Assembly: GCF_002250505.1 (NCBI RefSeq)
Contig: NZ_NJGY01000001.1
Span: 124,001 to 188,000 of the forward strand
DNA from: Janthinobacterium sp. PC23-8
GTDB lineage: Bacteria; Pseudomonadota; Gammaproteobacteria; Burkholderiales; Burkholderiaceae_D
DNA: 64,000 bases
Reading direction: 5' to 3'
Shown here: in pieces, positions 53,301-61,429 of the stretch
Layout: each line of letters starts with the position of its first letter
Numbering within the stretch: position 1 is the first letter of the stretch
Program-made: the position numbers and the translations under genes
Notes under the pieces: model-generated
Databases searched by the model: none
Told to the model about the DNA's origin: nothing
What the model saw: the letters and a program-made list of their open reading frames with translations, nothing else

Positions 53301-53319
53301 GAACTTTATTTCTAGCTAG
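53284..53319. promoter_or_regulatory. CTAG operator array at 14-bp spacing
   Basis: CTAG occurs at 53284, 53298 and 53312 (14 bp apart) and again at 53316. CTAGAACTTTATTTCTAG (53298-53315) has perfect 6-bp arms; CTAGAACTTTATGTCTAG (53284-53301) has one mismatch and shares a half-site. The array covers the -35. It is the probable BlaI binding region and differs from the TACA/TGTA operators of staphylococcal BlaI. Confidence 0.65.
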
Positions 53320-53330
53320 TTTTATCCCAC

Positions 53331-54665
53331 TCAGTCCACATGCAGCTTGTGATGCATGCGCCGCAGCCCCAGCCACACGCCGGCCGCCACGAACGGCACC
53401 AGCGCGCCGACCAGTATTTCCGGGTTGACCGGCAGGCCCATCACCTTGGCCGCCTTGCCCGTGTAGCTGAACAGCCCGATCACATAGTAGGAAATGGCCG
53501 CCACCGACAAGCCTTCGACCGCCTGTTGCAACTGCAATTGCTGGGCGGCGCGTGCGTTCATCGACTGCAGGATCTGCCGGTTCTGCAGTTCCTGCACGAT
53601 GCCGACGCGGGTGCGCAGCAAGTCGTTGGTATTGGCGATGCGCTGGGCCATCGCTTCCTGGCGGCTGGCCATGGCGGCGCAGGTATTCATGGCCGGCGTC
53701 AGGCGGCGGTCCATGAATTCCTCGACCGTCGGAATGCCTTCGATGCGCACCTCGCGCAGCTCTTCGATACGGGCGCGCACCAGGCCCATGTAGGCTTTGG
53801 AAGCGGAAAAACGGTAACTATTGTCGAGCGAGAGTTTTTCGATGCGGGCCGCCAGGCGCGTGATGCGATCGAGCAAGGCCTGCTCGGAGGCGCCGTCATC
53901 GCCGCGCGCATTGTCGGTCTCGACCATGGCGGCGGCCAGGGTGGCCAGTTCGTTCTCGATCGCGCTCAAGGACGGCGCGGCCTGCATGGCATAAGGCAGG
54001 CCCAGCAAGGCAAACATGCGGTAGGTTTCGATTTCCAGCACCCGCTGCACCAGGCGGCCCGACTGCTGCGAACGCATGCCGGCGTCGCGGATAATGAAGC
54101 GGCTGAAGCCGTCGGACTGGATGGTGAAATCGGTCCATAACTCGCCGCCCTGCAGCACTTCGCTGCCGACCAGGGTATTGCCTTCGAACACGCGCGACAG
54201 TCCCTGCATATAGGTATCGGCCGGCTCCACGGCGCGCTCGAGCACCACGTGGGCCGCCACCATCAGCTTGCCTTTCAGGCCGGCCAGCCACTGCTGCGGC
54301 AATTGCTCCAACGGCATGCGCTCGAAGGCCTGTTCCAGCGGCACCGGGGCGTCGGGATGCTCGGCAAAGGTGAAGGTGGCAAATTCCGTATGGCATTCCC
54401 ATTTCAGGCGGAAGCGGCCGAAGTCATAATAAAAATACTTCGCTTCACCGCTGGGGCCGGTAACACCGAAATGCGTGCACAGCGCCGCCAGCGTGGCGTG
54501 CTGGGCCTGCATGTTCGACCTGCCCGTATCATGCGCGTCATTGCTGTAGACGGCCAGGTGGGTGATCAGTTCCGGTGCATCGAGTTGCAAAAATGGCCGC
54601 GAATGGATTTCCGCGGCCAGCGGCACGCGCAGGGCGTGGTTCAGACTGGAGTTGATAAGGTGCAT
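53331..54665 (-). CDS. DUF3422 family membrane protein
   Basis: A 444-residue protein of the proteobacterial DUF3422 family. The N-terminus NHALRVPLAAEIHSRPFLQL is the family signature. A long cytoplasmic part with coiled-coil character (about 330-390) leads to two C-terminal membrane helices (VAAISYYVIGLFSYTG and EILVGALVPFVAAGVW). Function unknown. The start is ATG 54665 or ATG 54677; neither has a strong ribosome site. It is not obviously linked to the neighbouring bla or MFS genes. Confidence 0.8.
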   Translation of the reverse strand: MHLINSSLNHALRVPLAAEIHSRPFLQLDAPELITHLAVYSNDAHDTGRSNMQAQHATLAALCTHFGVTGPSGEAKYFYYDFGRFRLKWECHTEFATFTFAEHPDAPVPLEQAFERMPLEQLPQQWLAGLKGKLMVAAHVVLERAVEPADTYMQGLSRVFEGNTLVGSEVLQGGELWTDFTIQSDGFSRFIIRDAGMRSQQSGRLVQRVLEIETYRMFALLGLPYAMQAAPSLSAIENELATLAAAMVETDNARGDDGASEQALLDRITRLAARIEKLSLDNSYRFSASKAYMGLVRARIEELREVRIEGIPTVEEFMDRRLTPAMNTCAAMASRQEAMAQRIANTNDLLRTRVGIVQELQNRQILQSMNARAAQQLQLQQAVEGLSVAAISYYVIGLFSYTGKAAKVMGLPVNPEILVGALVPFVAAGVWLGLRRMHHKLHVD

Positions 54666-54753
54666 GGATCTGCCCATAAAGTGACAAAGTTGCCTGGCCC
54701 CATGAAGGCGGCCGATAGCGATAGTGTAACAAAGCAGAAAGCATGCCCGACGA

Positions 54754-55962
54754 TTAGTTGTTGTTGACAGTCGTCCCCATGTCTTGTTCAACCGCTTGTC
54801 GTGTGCCCAGCCACCAGAAGACGCCGGTCAGCACGACGGCCGCAGCCTGCCCCAACGCCAGCTTGAAGCCGCTGTCGAACAGCAGCGGCGCGACAAAGCC
54901 GGACACCAGCGCAAACAGCACCATTTGCACAAAGCTCTGCAAGGAGGCGGCCAGGCCGCGCATTTGCGGAAAGATGTCCAGGGTCGACATGGTCATGCCC
55001 GGCAGGGCCAGCGACATGCCGAACGCATACAGCGCCACCGGCGCCACGGCGAACGGCAGGCTGGCGACACACCAGTGGTTGTAGGCCATGTTCAGAACAG
55101 CCGTGGCCGCCATCACCAGCAAGCCCCAGCGCACCAGCGTGGCGCCGGGTACGCTATGGGCCAGCTTGCCCGACAGCGCCGAGCCCAGCACCAGGCCAGC
55201 CACCATCGGCACGAACATCCAGCCGAAAGCCGTTTCGGGCAAGCCCAGCAAGTCCAGGATGAAATGCGGCGCCGAGGCGATATACAGGGCGAAGCCGCCA
55301 AAGGCGAAGGCCACGGCCAGGGAACGCAGCAGGAAAACGGGGTGGCGCAGCGCCTGCCAGTAATTGGCGGCGATGGTGCCTGGATGAAACGGCTGGCGCT
55401 GGTCGGCCGGCAAGCTTTCCGGCAAACCTTTCCAGCAGGCCAGTATCAGCAGCACGGTGACGGCAAAGGTGAACACAAACGTCGACTGCCAGCCAAAGGC
55501 GACGTGCAGCCAGCCGCCGATAACGGGCGCGATGGCCGGTGCGATGCTGAACACCATCATGATATTGGCCAGCATCTTTTGTGCGGCCGCGCCGGACAAG
55601 GTGTCGCGCACGATGGCCTGGCCGATCACCCTGCCCGTACCGGCCGAGGCGCCCTGCATGCCGCGAAAGAACAGCAGCCAGCCAAAACTGGGCGCAAAGG
55701 CGGCGCCGATCGAGCCGATGGCAAAGATCAGCAGCGCGCCAAGGATCACCGGACGGCGGCCGAACGAATCGGACAAGGTACCGTAGAACAAGGACATGAA
55801 GGCGTAGGCCGCCAGGTAGACGCTCAGGGTCTGCTGCACCAGCACGCTGCCGACATCGAAATGGGTGGCGATCGCCGGGAAGGACGGCAGGAAGGTATCG
55901 GTGGCAAACGGGCCCAGCATGGACAGGCCGGCCAGCAGCAGGGTGAGGTTGCGCGCCTTCAT
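54754..55962 (-). CDS. Bcr/CflA-type multidrug MFS exporter
   Basis: A 402-residue transporter with about 12 membrane helices. N-terminal GPFATDTFLPSFPAIATHF and the loop DSFGRRPVILGALLIF are typical of the DHA1 Bcr/CflA drug exporter group. The ATG overlaps the TetR gene stop by 4 bp (ATGA). It is therefore controlled by the same promoter and palindrome. The substrate is unknown. Confidence 0.87.
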   Translation of the reverse strand: MKARNLTLLLAGLSMLGPFATDTFLPSFPAIATHFDVGSVLVQQTLSVYLAAYAFMSLFYGTLSDSFGRRPVILGALLIFAIGSIGAAFAPSFGWLLFFRGMQGASAGTGRVIGQAIVRDTLSGAAAQKMLANIMMVFSIAPAIAPVIGGWLHVAFGWQSTFVFTFAVTVLLILACWKGLPESLPADQRQPFHPGTIAANYWQALRHPVFLLRSLAVAFAFGGFALYIASAPHFILDLLGLPETAFGWMFVPMVAGLVLGSALSGKLAHSVPGATLVRWGLLVMAATAVLNMAYNHWCVASLPFAVAPVALYAFGMSLALPGMTMSTLDIFPQMRGLAASLQSFVQMVLFALVSGFVAPLLFDSGFKLALGQAAAVVLTGVFWWLGTRQAVEQDMGTTVNNN

Positions 55963-56633
55963 GCGGCCACCTCTGCCGGGTATTGTGCCCGCATGCCGGC
56001 CAGCGCGGCCAGCGAAAACTGCGCCACATGGCTGGCAATGGCGGCAATGCCGGCCTGGTCGTAGGTGAGCTCGGGCGCCACCAGCGCATGCACGACGCGC
56101 GAGCGCGCATAGAACACGGCCTGGCCGACCACGCTGAACACGCATTTCTGTACTATCTGGTCCGGCATGGCCGGTCCGACCACGCCACGGATCAGGGCGG
56201 TAAACAGCGTCTGCTGGGGCCGCACATGGCGCTCGACCAGTTTGTGCATGGCGGCGGTCGGCTCGATCAGCTCGCGCGCCACCAGCCGGCTGAACAGCGA
56301 GGCCGGCCCGCTGCGCAGCATGTCGGACACCAGCGCCTCGATGGCCAGGCGCAACTGTTCGACGGGCGCCATCCGGGCCGCTGCGCTGGCCGCCGCCACG
56401 GCCGGAGCCGACGCATTGGCCAGCTCATGCGCATGGTCGAAGGCGGCCAGATGCAGCTCTTCCTTGCTATGGAAATAGTAATTGACCATCGCCACGTTGA
56501 CCTGGGCCGTCTCGCAAATCTTGCGTACGGAGGTGCTGGCATAGCCATGCTCGGCAAACAGCTCGGCCGCTGTTTGCAAGATGCGCGTACGCGCGGATTC
56601 GCCAGCCGCTTCGGCAGGGTTGTTGAGGGTCAT
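55959..56633 (-). CDS. TetR family repressor (CerR-type C-terminus)
   Basis: A 224-residue regulator. The N-terminal HTH is RILQTAAELFAEHGYASTSV with VNVAMVNYYFHSKEEL. The C-terminal part resembles the CerR/DUF1956 ligand domain. It is first in a two-gene unit with a drug exporter, so an exported compound probably releases it. The promoter lies inside a 43-bp perfect palindrome 13 bp upstream of the start, which points to autorepression. Confidence 0.88.
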   Translation of the reverse strand: MTLNNPAEAAGESARTRILQTAAELFAEHGYASTSVRKICETAQVNVAMVNYYFHSKEELHLAAFDHAHELANASAPAVAAASAAARMAPVEQLRLAIEALVSDMLRSGPASLFSRLVARELIEPTAAMHKLVERHVRPQQTLFTALIRGVVGPAMPDQIVQKCVFSVVGQAVFYARSRVVHALVAPELTYDQAGIAAIASHVAQFSLAALAGMRAQYPAEVAA

Positions 56634-56645
56634 GATTTATAAATG

Positions 56646-56693
56646 AATTAAACAGTTGTTTGATATCATATCAAACAACTGTTTAATTTTCAA
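56646..56693 (-). promoter_or_regulatory. Promoter embedded in a 43-bp perfect palindrome (TetR operator)
   Basis: Positions 56646-56688 form a perfect inverted repeat with 21-bp arms around one base. Each arm contains a near-symmetric half (AAACAGTTGTTT / AAACAACTGTTT, centres 23 bp apart), room for two repressor dimers. Read on the minus strand, TTGAAA (56688-56693), 17-bp spacer and TATGAT (56665-56670) form a good sigma-70 promoter within it. One site lies in the spacer, the other over the start of transcription. Confidence 0.8.
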
Positions 56694-56702
56694 GCAGGCC
56701 TG

Positions 56703-56725
56703 AAAAAACCCGGCGCACCGGGTTT
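56703..56725 (-). terminator. Terminator after the PCuAC gene
   Basis: Stem AAACCCGG/CCGGGTTT with a 4-nt loop and six T on the minus strand, 16 bp after the stop codon of the copper chaperone gene. It separates that unit from the TetR promoter. Confidence 0.8.
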
Positions 56726-56740
56726 CAAGAGAAGCAATGC

Positions 56741-57205
56741 TCAGTGCTGCATTGAATGCGCCGGCGCGCTACCGAGCGGGCGCGCCACCGCACTGACTTC
56801 GACGGTTTCGCGTTTCTTGTCGTCGCCTTCGAGCACCAGCGTCAGCGGCACCTTGTCGCCCGCCTTCACCTGGCCCTTCAGGTTGAGCAGCATCACATGG
56901 TAGCCGCCCGGTTTCAGTTCGACGACCTTGCCGGCCGGCAGCGCGAGTTCCTTGACCTGGCGCATGCGCATCATATTGTCGCTCATGCTCATTTCATGGA
57001 TTTCGGCCACGCCGGCCACCGGCGAGCGCACTTCGACCAGGCGCATGGCTTTGGGTGCCGTGATCTGCATGAAGGCGCCGGTGGCTTTTTGCTGCGCCAC
57101 GGTGGCGCGTACCCACGGTTCGGTCACGGTCACCGCGCTTTGGGCGGCGGCGGAGAAGGACAGCACGGCCAGGGTGGCGGCAACAACGGTTTTCAGATGC
57201 AACAT
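56741..57205 (-). CDS. Periplasmic copper chaperone PCu(A)C
   Basis: A 154-residue exported protein that delivers Cu(I) to cytochrome oxidase. A signal peptide ends near residue 22. The motif H-x10-M-x21-H-x-M is intact (H70, M81, H103, M105, around EIHEMSMSDNMMRM and GYHVML). It lies 16 bp after the SCO gene, which acts in the same copper-site assembly. A terminator follows. Confidence 0.92.
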   Translation of the reverse strand: MLHLKTVVAATLAVLSFSAAAQSAVTVTEPWVRATVAQQKATGAFMQITAPKAMRLVEVRSPVAGVAEIHEMSMSDNMMRMRQVKELALPAGKVVELKPGGYHVMLLNLKGQVKAGDKVPLTLVLEGDDKKRETVEVSAVARPLGSAPAHSMQH

Positions 57206-57221
57206 GGTGAGATCCTCCTGG

Positions 57222-57821
57222 TTATAAAGTGTATTTGGCGGTCATCAGGGTCTTGATGTCCTGCGCACATTCGTCGGCCGTCAACTGGTGCTTGAGGCCC
57301 AGGCGCATGCGCCCTTGCGTGTCGAGCACATAGCTGATGGCCGTATGGTCCATGGTGTAGGAACTGCCGCTGGGCACGCGGCGGTAGAACACCTTGTAGT
57401 TGAAGGCGGTCTGGGCCGTGGCTTGCGGGTCGGTGCGCAGGCCCAGGAAGCCGGGGTCGAAGGCGCGCATGTATTCGCCCAGCAAGGCCGCCGTATCGCG
57501 CTCGGGATCGATGCTGATAAAGATCACCTGCAGCTTGTCGGCGCCAGTGCCCAGCTTGTTGCGGATCTCAACGGCGCGCGACAAGGCTGTCGGACAGACA
57601 TCCGGGCATTGCGTGAAGCCGAAGAAGACCATCACATACTTGCCCTTGAAATCGGCCAGGGTATACACCCTGCCGTCGGGGCCGCTCAACTTGAAATCGG
57701 GCTTGTAATCGCCGCCGGTCAGGTCGATGCCGTTGTAATGGGGTTTGGGTTCCGGCTTGCCACAGGCGGCAAGCGTCAGCACTCCCGCCGTACCGGCGAG
57801 AAGGAATAAGCGACGTTTCAT
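57222..57821 (-). CDS. SCO1/SenC family copper-site assembly lipoprotein
   Basis: A 199-residue thioredoxin-fold protein. The lipobox LTLAAC places Cys20 for lipid anchoring. C72-P-D-V-C76 and H159 (TMDHT) form the Cu site used for oxidase CuA assembly. It is followed by the PCuAC chaperone after 16 bp and preceded by a DUF2946 gene. Confidence 0.92.
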   Translation of the reverse strand: MKRRLFLLAGTAGVLTLAACGKPEPKPHYNGIDLTGGDYKPDFKLSGPDGRVYTLADFKGKYVMVFFGFTQCPDVCPTALSRAVEIRNKLGTGADKLQVIFISIDPERDTAALLGEYMRAFDPGFLGLRTDPQATAQTAFNYKVFYRRVPSGSSYTMDHTAISYVLDTQGRMRLGLKHQLTADECAQDIKTLMTAKYTL

Positions 57822-57889
57822 ATGATTTCAGGCCCGATGGGCGCAGTAGTGCGTAAATGGTGCCGCGTAGCGGCAGGAAAGACAGGAAC

Positions 57890-58273
57890 TCAGGCGGGGC
57901 CAGGGGGGCCGCGCGGACGCGCGCCACGCCAGGCGAACTGCGGCTGCGGCACCGGGTGGAACAGCGGCCGATACTGGTCGTGGCCCTTGATCACGGCCAC
58001 CAGCGGCGGCGGCGATGGCGGCAAGGCCAGGCTGCCCGCATGGTGCATGCAGTACAAACAATGTTGGCCAGCTTGGGCCTCTGGCCTGGAACCGGACAGG
58101 GGCGCCAGGTCGGCCTGGGTGTAGACGGCGCCGCTGGCCGAGCAGATGTCGATGGCGGCATTGCCCTGTTGAACGGCAAACGCATGGGACAGCGAGGGCA
58201 ACAGGGCATTGAGCAGCAGCGCCAGGCAGGCGAACCACAGACTCCACTGCTTGCGCTGTAAAAAATGTCCCAT
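57890..58273 (-). CDS. DUF2946 family protein
   Basis: A 127-residue protein with an N-terminal hydrophobic signal or anchor (WFACLALLLNALLPSLSHA) and a small Cys/His cluster HCLYCMHHAG, the usual DUF2946 signature. The family is commonly found beside copper-handling genes; function unknown. It lies between an AraC-like gene (7 bp) and the SCO gene (68 bp) on the same strand, fitting a copper-related role. Confidence 0.75.
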   Translation of the reverse strand: MGHFLQRKQWSLWFACLALLLNALLPSLSHAFAVQQGNAAIDICSASGAVYTQADLAPLSGSRPEAQAGQHCLYCMHHAGSLALPPSPPPLVAVIKGHDQYRPLFHPVPQPQFAWRGARPRGPPGPA

Positions 58274-58280
58274 GCCGCGA

Positions 58281-58904
58281 TTATAACGGAGTATCGCCTG
58301 GCGGGATCGGCGCGCGCAGGAACAGGCTGGGGCGCACGCCGGCCACATCGGTACAGGCGTCGCAAAACGCGGGCACCGAGGCAAAGCCGGAACCGGCCGC
58401 CACCTCCGCCAGCCCGCGCGCATCGTCCAGGCCAGCTTGCGCGGCCGTATGCAGAGCGTGCGCGAGGCGCTGCTCGCGCACCAGGCTGGTCAAGGCTTCG
58501 CCTTCGGCAAACAGGCGCGAGCGCGCCTTGTGCGGCGTCACCTGCCACAGCGCGGCCAGGCGAACGGCAGTCCACCGGTCTTGCGGAAACTGGAAAATAT
58601 GCCGCGCCAGCGCGCGGCTCCAGCGTTTGCCGCTACCGTCGGAGGCCCGTGGCTCGTCCCGCTCTTCGTCCCGCTGCTCGTCCTCTTCCAGCGCCAGACT
58701 GAACACGGCCGGCTTGCCCCGCCCCGGCATCACGTCGCAGGCAAAGCGCAAGAAGGCGGGCACGACAAAGCTGTCGCCACTGCCCAGTTTTTTGGTGGCG
58801 ATTTCATTGTGCAAGGTCACAAAGCCCTGGCGCACGGTGACGCGCAGGCGCAGCGGAAAACGCAGGCCCAGCAGATGTTGGGGAGAATCGGAAACCAGGG
58901 CCAT
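58281..58904 (-). CDS. AraC-like HTH regulator
   Basis: A 207-residue protein. The N-terminal half is a small beta-rich cupin-like domain. The C-terminal half (about 105-200) carries two helix-turn-helix-like units (WTAVRLAALWQVTPHKARSR and GLAEVAAGSGFASVPAFCDA) in AraC order. Length is short for the family. It is first on the strand of the DUF2946-SCO-PCuAC genes and may control them. The start is at 58904 with only a weak ribosome site. Confidence 0.65.
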   Translation of the reverse strand: MALVSDSPQHLLGLRFPLRLRVTVRQGFVTLHNEIATKKLGSGDSFVVPAFLRFACDVMPGRGKPAVFSLALEEDEQRDEERDEPRASDGSGKRWSRALARHIFQFPQDRWTAVRLAALWQVTPHKARSRLFAEGEALTSLVREQRLAHALHTAAQAGLDDARGLAEVAAGSGFASVPAFCDACTDVAGVRPSLFLRAPIPPGDTPL

Positions 58905-58967
58905 GGGTCAGCTCGCCTTACCAGCAAAAACGGCCAGCATGCCATGCATCGCCCGCCAGGTCTGTCA

Positions 58968-59651
58968 TCACAGCGACGCCACGCCATAATGGCGCAAACC
59001 GTCGAGGTCGACCACGCGGATCGCTTGCCAGGCGATGCTGATCAGGCCCAGTTCGGCCAGCCGGCCCAGCGCCAGATTGACGCGCTGGCGTGAAATCCCG
59101 GTCAGCATGCCGATTTCTTCCTGCGACAGCGCAAGCACCCTGGAAGTGCGCGGATAGAGCATCGGATGGAACAGCTGCGCGATCGCCTGCGCCACCTGCG
59201 CGTCGACGTCCAGCAGGCGCTGGTTCTGGATGGTGGCGATGAACTGGCCCATGCGCTCGTTGAGCTGGCGGATCACATAGGCATTGAACGAGAGGCTTTC
59301 GGCCAGCAGGCGATGGAACAGTTCGGCCGGCACCAGCAGCACGCTGGAGGCGCGCACGGCCACCACGTCGTAGCGGCGCAACTCACGCTTGAGCACGCTG
59401 CCTTCGCCACACCAGCCACCGGCCGGCACGCCGGAAAACGTGGCGCCGCGGCCATCGGCGTTGTACACGGCCAGCTTGATCAGGCCCGCGTGCACGCCGA
59501 TCCAGTGCTGCGACGGCTCGCCGCGGCGCGTCACACAGGCGCCCGCCTCGAACTGGCGCAATTCGCTGCCGGCGCGCAGCAATGCCTGGTGGCTGGCGTC
59601 AAGCGCCGTGAACCAGTCGTGGCTGTCAAGTTCGGGCAAATCGTGATCCAT
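58968..59651 (-). CDS. Crp/Fnr family transcriptional regulator
   Basis: A 227-residue regulator: cyclic-nucleotide-binding-like beta-roll (FEAGACVTRRGEPSQHWIGV, CGEGSVLKRELRRYDVVAV), dimer helix and C-terminal HTH (LSQEEIGMLTGISRQRVNLA). There is no N-terminal cysteine cluster, so it is not an oxygen-sensing FNR. ATG 59651 has AAGGATGG upstream. It is divergent from an acyl-CoA synthetase gene, a possible target. Confidence 0.87.
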   Translation of the reverse strand: MDHDLPELDSHDWFTALDASHQALLRAGSELRQFEAGACVTRRGEPSQHWIGVHAGLIKLAVYNADGRGATFSGVPAGGWCGEGSVLKRELRRYDVVAVRASSVLLVPAELFHRLLAESLSFNAYVIRQLNERMGQFIATIQNQRLLDVDAQVAQAIAQLFHPMLYPRTSRVLALSQEEIGMLTGISRQRVNLALGRLAELGLISIAWQAIRVVDLDGLRHYGVASL

Positions 59652-59689
59652 TCCATCCTTGTCAGTGATCGTCGCCGTTGTTACGCAGT

Positions 59690-59705
59690 TGTCACTAAGG
59701 CGACA
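59690..59705. promoter_or_regulatory. Possible Crp/Fnr-type site TGTC-N8-GACA
   Basis: Short inverted repeat in the spacer between the Crp/Fnr gene and the divergent acyl-CoA synthetase gene. Four-base arms only; reported because of the position. Confidence 0.25.
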
Positions 59706-59788
59706 TTGCTTTTCCGGCAGCGGTGCTATGCTGGCGAGCATCAGTCCCGCCCACAGGGAGCAGCAGTTTTTCTATCAGGAGACCCACC

Positions 59789-61423
59789 ATGACACCCGAT
59801 TTCAATACCGGCCTGGGCAAGAACAGCGCCAATTATGCCACCCTCACCCCGCTCGACTATATTGTCAGGGCAGCCGAAGTATATGGCAATCGCCTGGCCA
59901 TTGCACATGGCAGCGTGCGCCAGAACTGGCGCGACACCTATGCACGCACGCGCCGGCTGGCATCAAGCTTGACGAAACTGGGCGTGGGCGTGGGCGACAC
60001 GGTGGCCGTGATGCTGCCCAATACCCCGGCCATGGTGGAAGCGAGCTTTGGCGTGCCCATGGCCGGCGCCGTCCTCAATGCCCTGAACATTCGCCTCGAC
60101 CTGGCCTCGCTGACCTTCATGCTGCGCCACGGCCAGGCCAAGGTCTTGCTGGCCGATACGGAATTTGCCGAGCTGGCGCGCCAGATGGCCGCGCAGATTC
60201 CCGGGCTGCGCGTGATCCAGGTCAATGACGTGCTGGGGCCGCAAGTGGAACAATTTGCCGAGCTCGACTACGAAAGCCTGCTGGCCAGCGGCGACCCCGA
60301 ATATGCATGGCAGGGTCCAGCCGACGAATGGGATGCGATCGCCCTCAACTACACGTCCGGCACCACGGGCGACCCGAAAGGCGTGGTCTACCACCACCGG
60401 GGCGCGGCGCTCAACGCGCTGTCGAATATTCTGGAGTGGGACATGCCCAAGCACGCCGTCTATCTGTGGACCTTGCCGATGTTCCATTGCAATGGCTGGT
60501 GCTTTCCGTGGACCATCGCCGCGCGCGCCGGCGTCAACGTCTGCCTGCGCAAGTTCGAACCGAAGCTGGTATTCGACCTGATGCGCGAGCTGCGCGTCAC
60601 GCATTACTGCGCCGCACCCATCGTGCATGCGGCGCTGGCCAATGCGCCGGCCGGCTGGCGCGACGGCATAGACTGGACCGTGCGCGGCATGGTGGCCGGC
60701 GCACCGCCGCCGGCGGCCATGGTGGCGCGCATCGAGGCAATGGGCTTTGACCTGATCCATTCATACGGGCTGACGGAAGTGTATGGGCCGGCCGCCATCT
60801 GCGCCGAGCAGGAGGAATGGGCAGTGCTGTCGCCGGAGGAGCGCGCCGTCATGAAGTCACGCCAGGGCGTGCGCTACCACCTGCAAAGCGAGGTGGCGGT
60901 GATCGACCCGGAGACCATGCTGGCAGTCGCGCCTGACGGCGAGCAGGTCGGCGAGATCATGTTCCGGGGGAACATCTGCATGAAGGGCTACCTGAAAAAC
61001 GAAAAAGCCACGCAGGAGGCGTTTGCCGGCGGCTGGTTCCATACGGGCGACCTGGGCGTGCGCTATCCGGACGGCTATATCAAGCTCAAGGATCGCAGCA
61101 AGGACATCATTATTTCCGGCGGTGAAAACATCTCCAGCGTGGAAGTCGAAGACGCGCTCTACCATCACCCGCAGGTGCTGGCCGCCGCCGTGATTGCCCA
61201 GCCCGACGAAAAATGGGGCGAGACGCCCTGCGCGTTTGTCGAACTGCGCGAAGGCGCCAGCGTGACGGAAGCCGAACTGATCGCCTTTTGCAAAAATAAC
61301 CTGGCCGGCTTCAAGGTGCCGAAAGCGATCTATTTTGGCCCCCTGCCCCGCACCTCGACCGGCAAGATCCAGAAATTCGAACTGCGCAAGCGCATGCAGT
61401 CCGACAAGGCGATCGACGTCTGA
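59789..61423 (+). CDS. Acyl-CoA synthetase (AMP-binding, short/medium chain type)
   Basis: A 544-residue cytoplasmic adenylate-forming enzyme that activates a fatty acid to its CoA ester. The P-loop is YTSGTTGDPKGVVYHHRG. The acyl-adenylate motif is HSYGLTEVYGP, the hinge region GGWFHTGDLGV...DRSKDIIISGGENIS, and the catalytic lysine is in TSTGKIQKFELR. Start ATG 59789 has AGGAGACCCACC. Convergent with the DHA2 exporter (6 bp apart). The exact chain length cannot be read off. Confidence 0.9.
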   Translation: MTPDFNTGLGKNSANYATLTPLDYIVRAAEVYGNRLAIAHGSVRQNWRDTYARTRRLASSLTKLGVGVGDTVAVMLPNTPAMVEASFGVPMAGAVLNALNIRLDLASLTFMLRHGQAKVLLADTEFAELARQMAAQIPGLRVIQVNDVLGPQVEQFAELDYESLLASGDPEYAWQGPADEWDAIALNYTSGTTGDPKGVVYHHRGAALNALSNILEWDMPKHAVYLWTLPMFHCNGWCFPWTIAARAGVNVCLRKFEPKLVFDLMRELRVTHYCAAPIVHAALANAPAGWRDGIDWTVRGMVAGAPPPAAMVARIEAMGFDLIHSYGLTEVYGPAAICAEQEEWAVLSPEERAVMKSRQGVRYHLQSEVAVIDPETMLAVAPDGEQVGEIMFRGNICMKGYLKNEKATQEAFAGGWFHTGDLGVRYPDGYIKLKDRSKDIIISGGENISSVEVEDALYHHPQVLAAAVIAQPDEKWGETPCAFVELREGASVTEAELIAFCKNNLAGFKVPKAIYFGPLPRTSTGKIQKFELRKRMQSDKAIDV

Positions 61424-61429
61424 GCTTGT

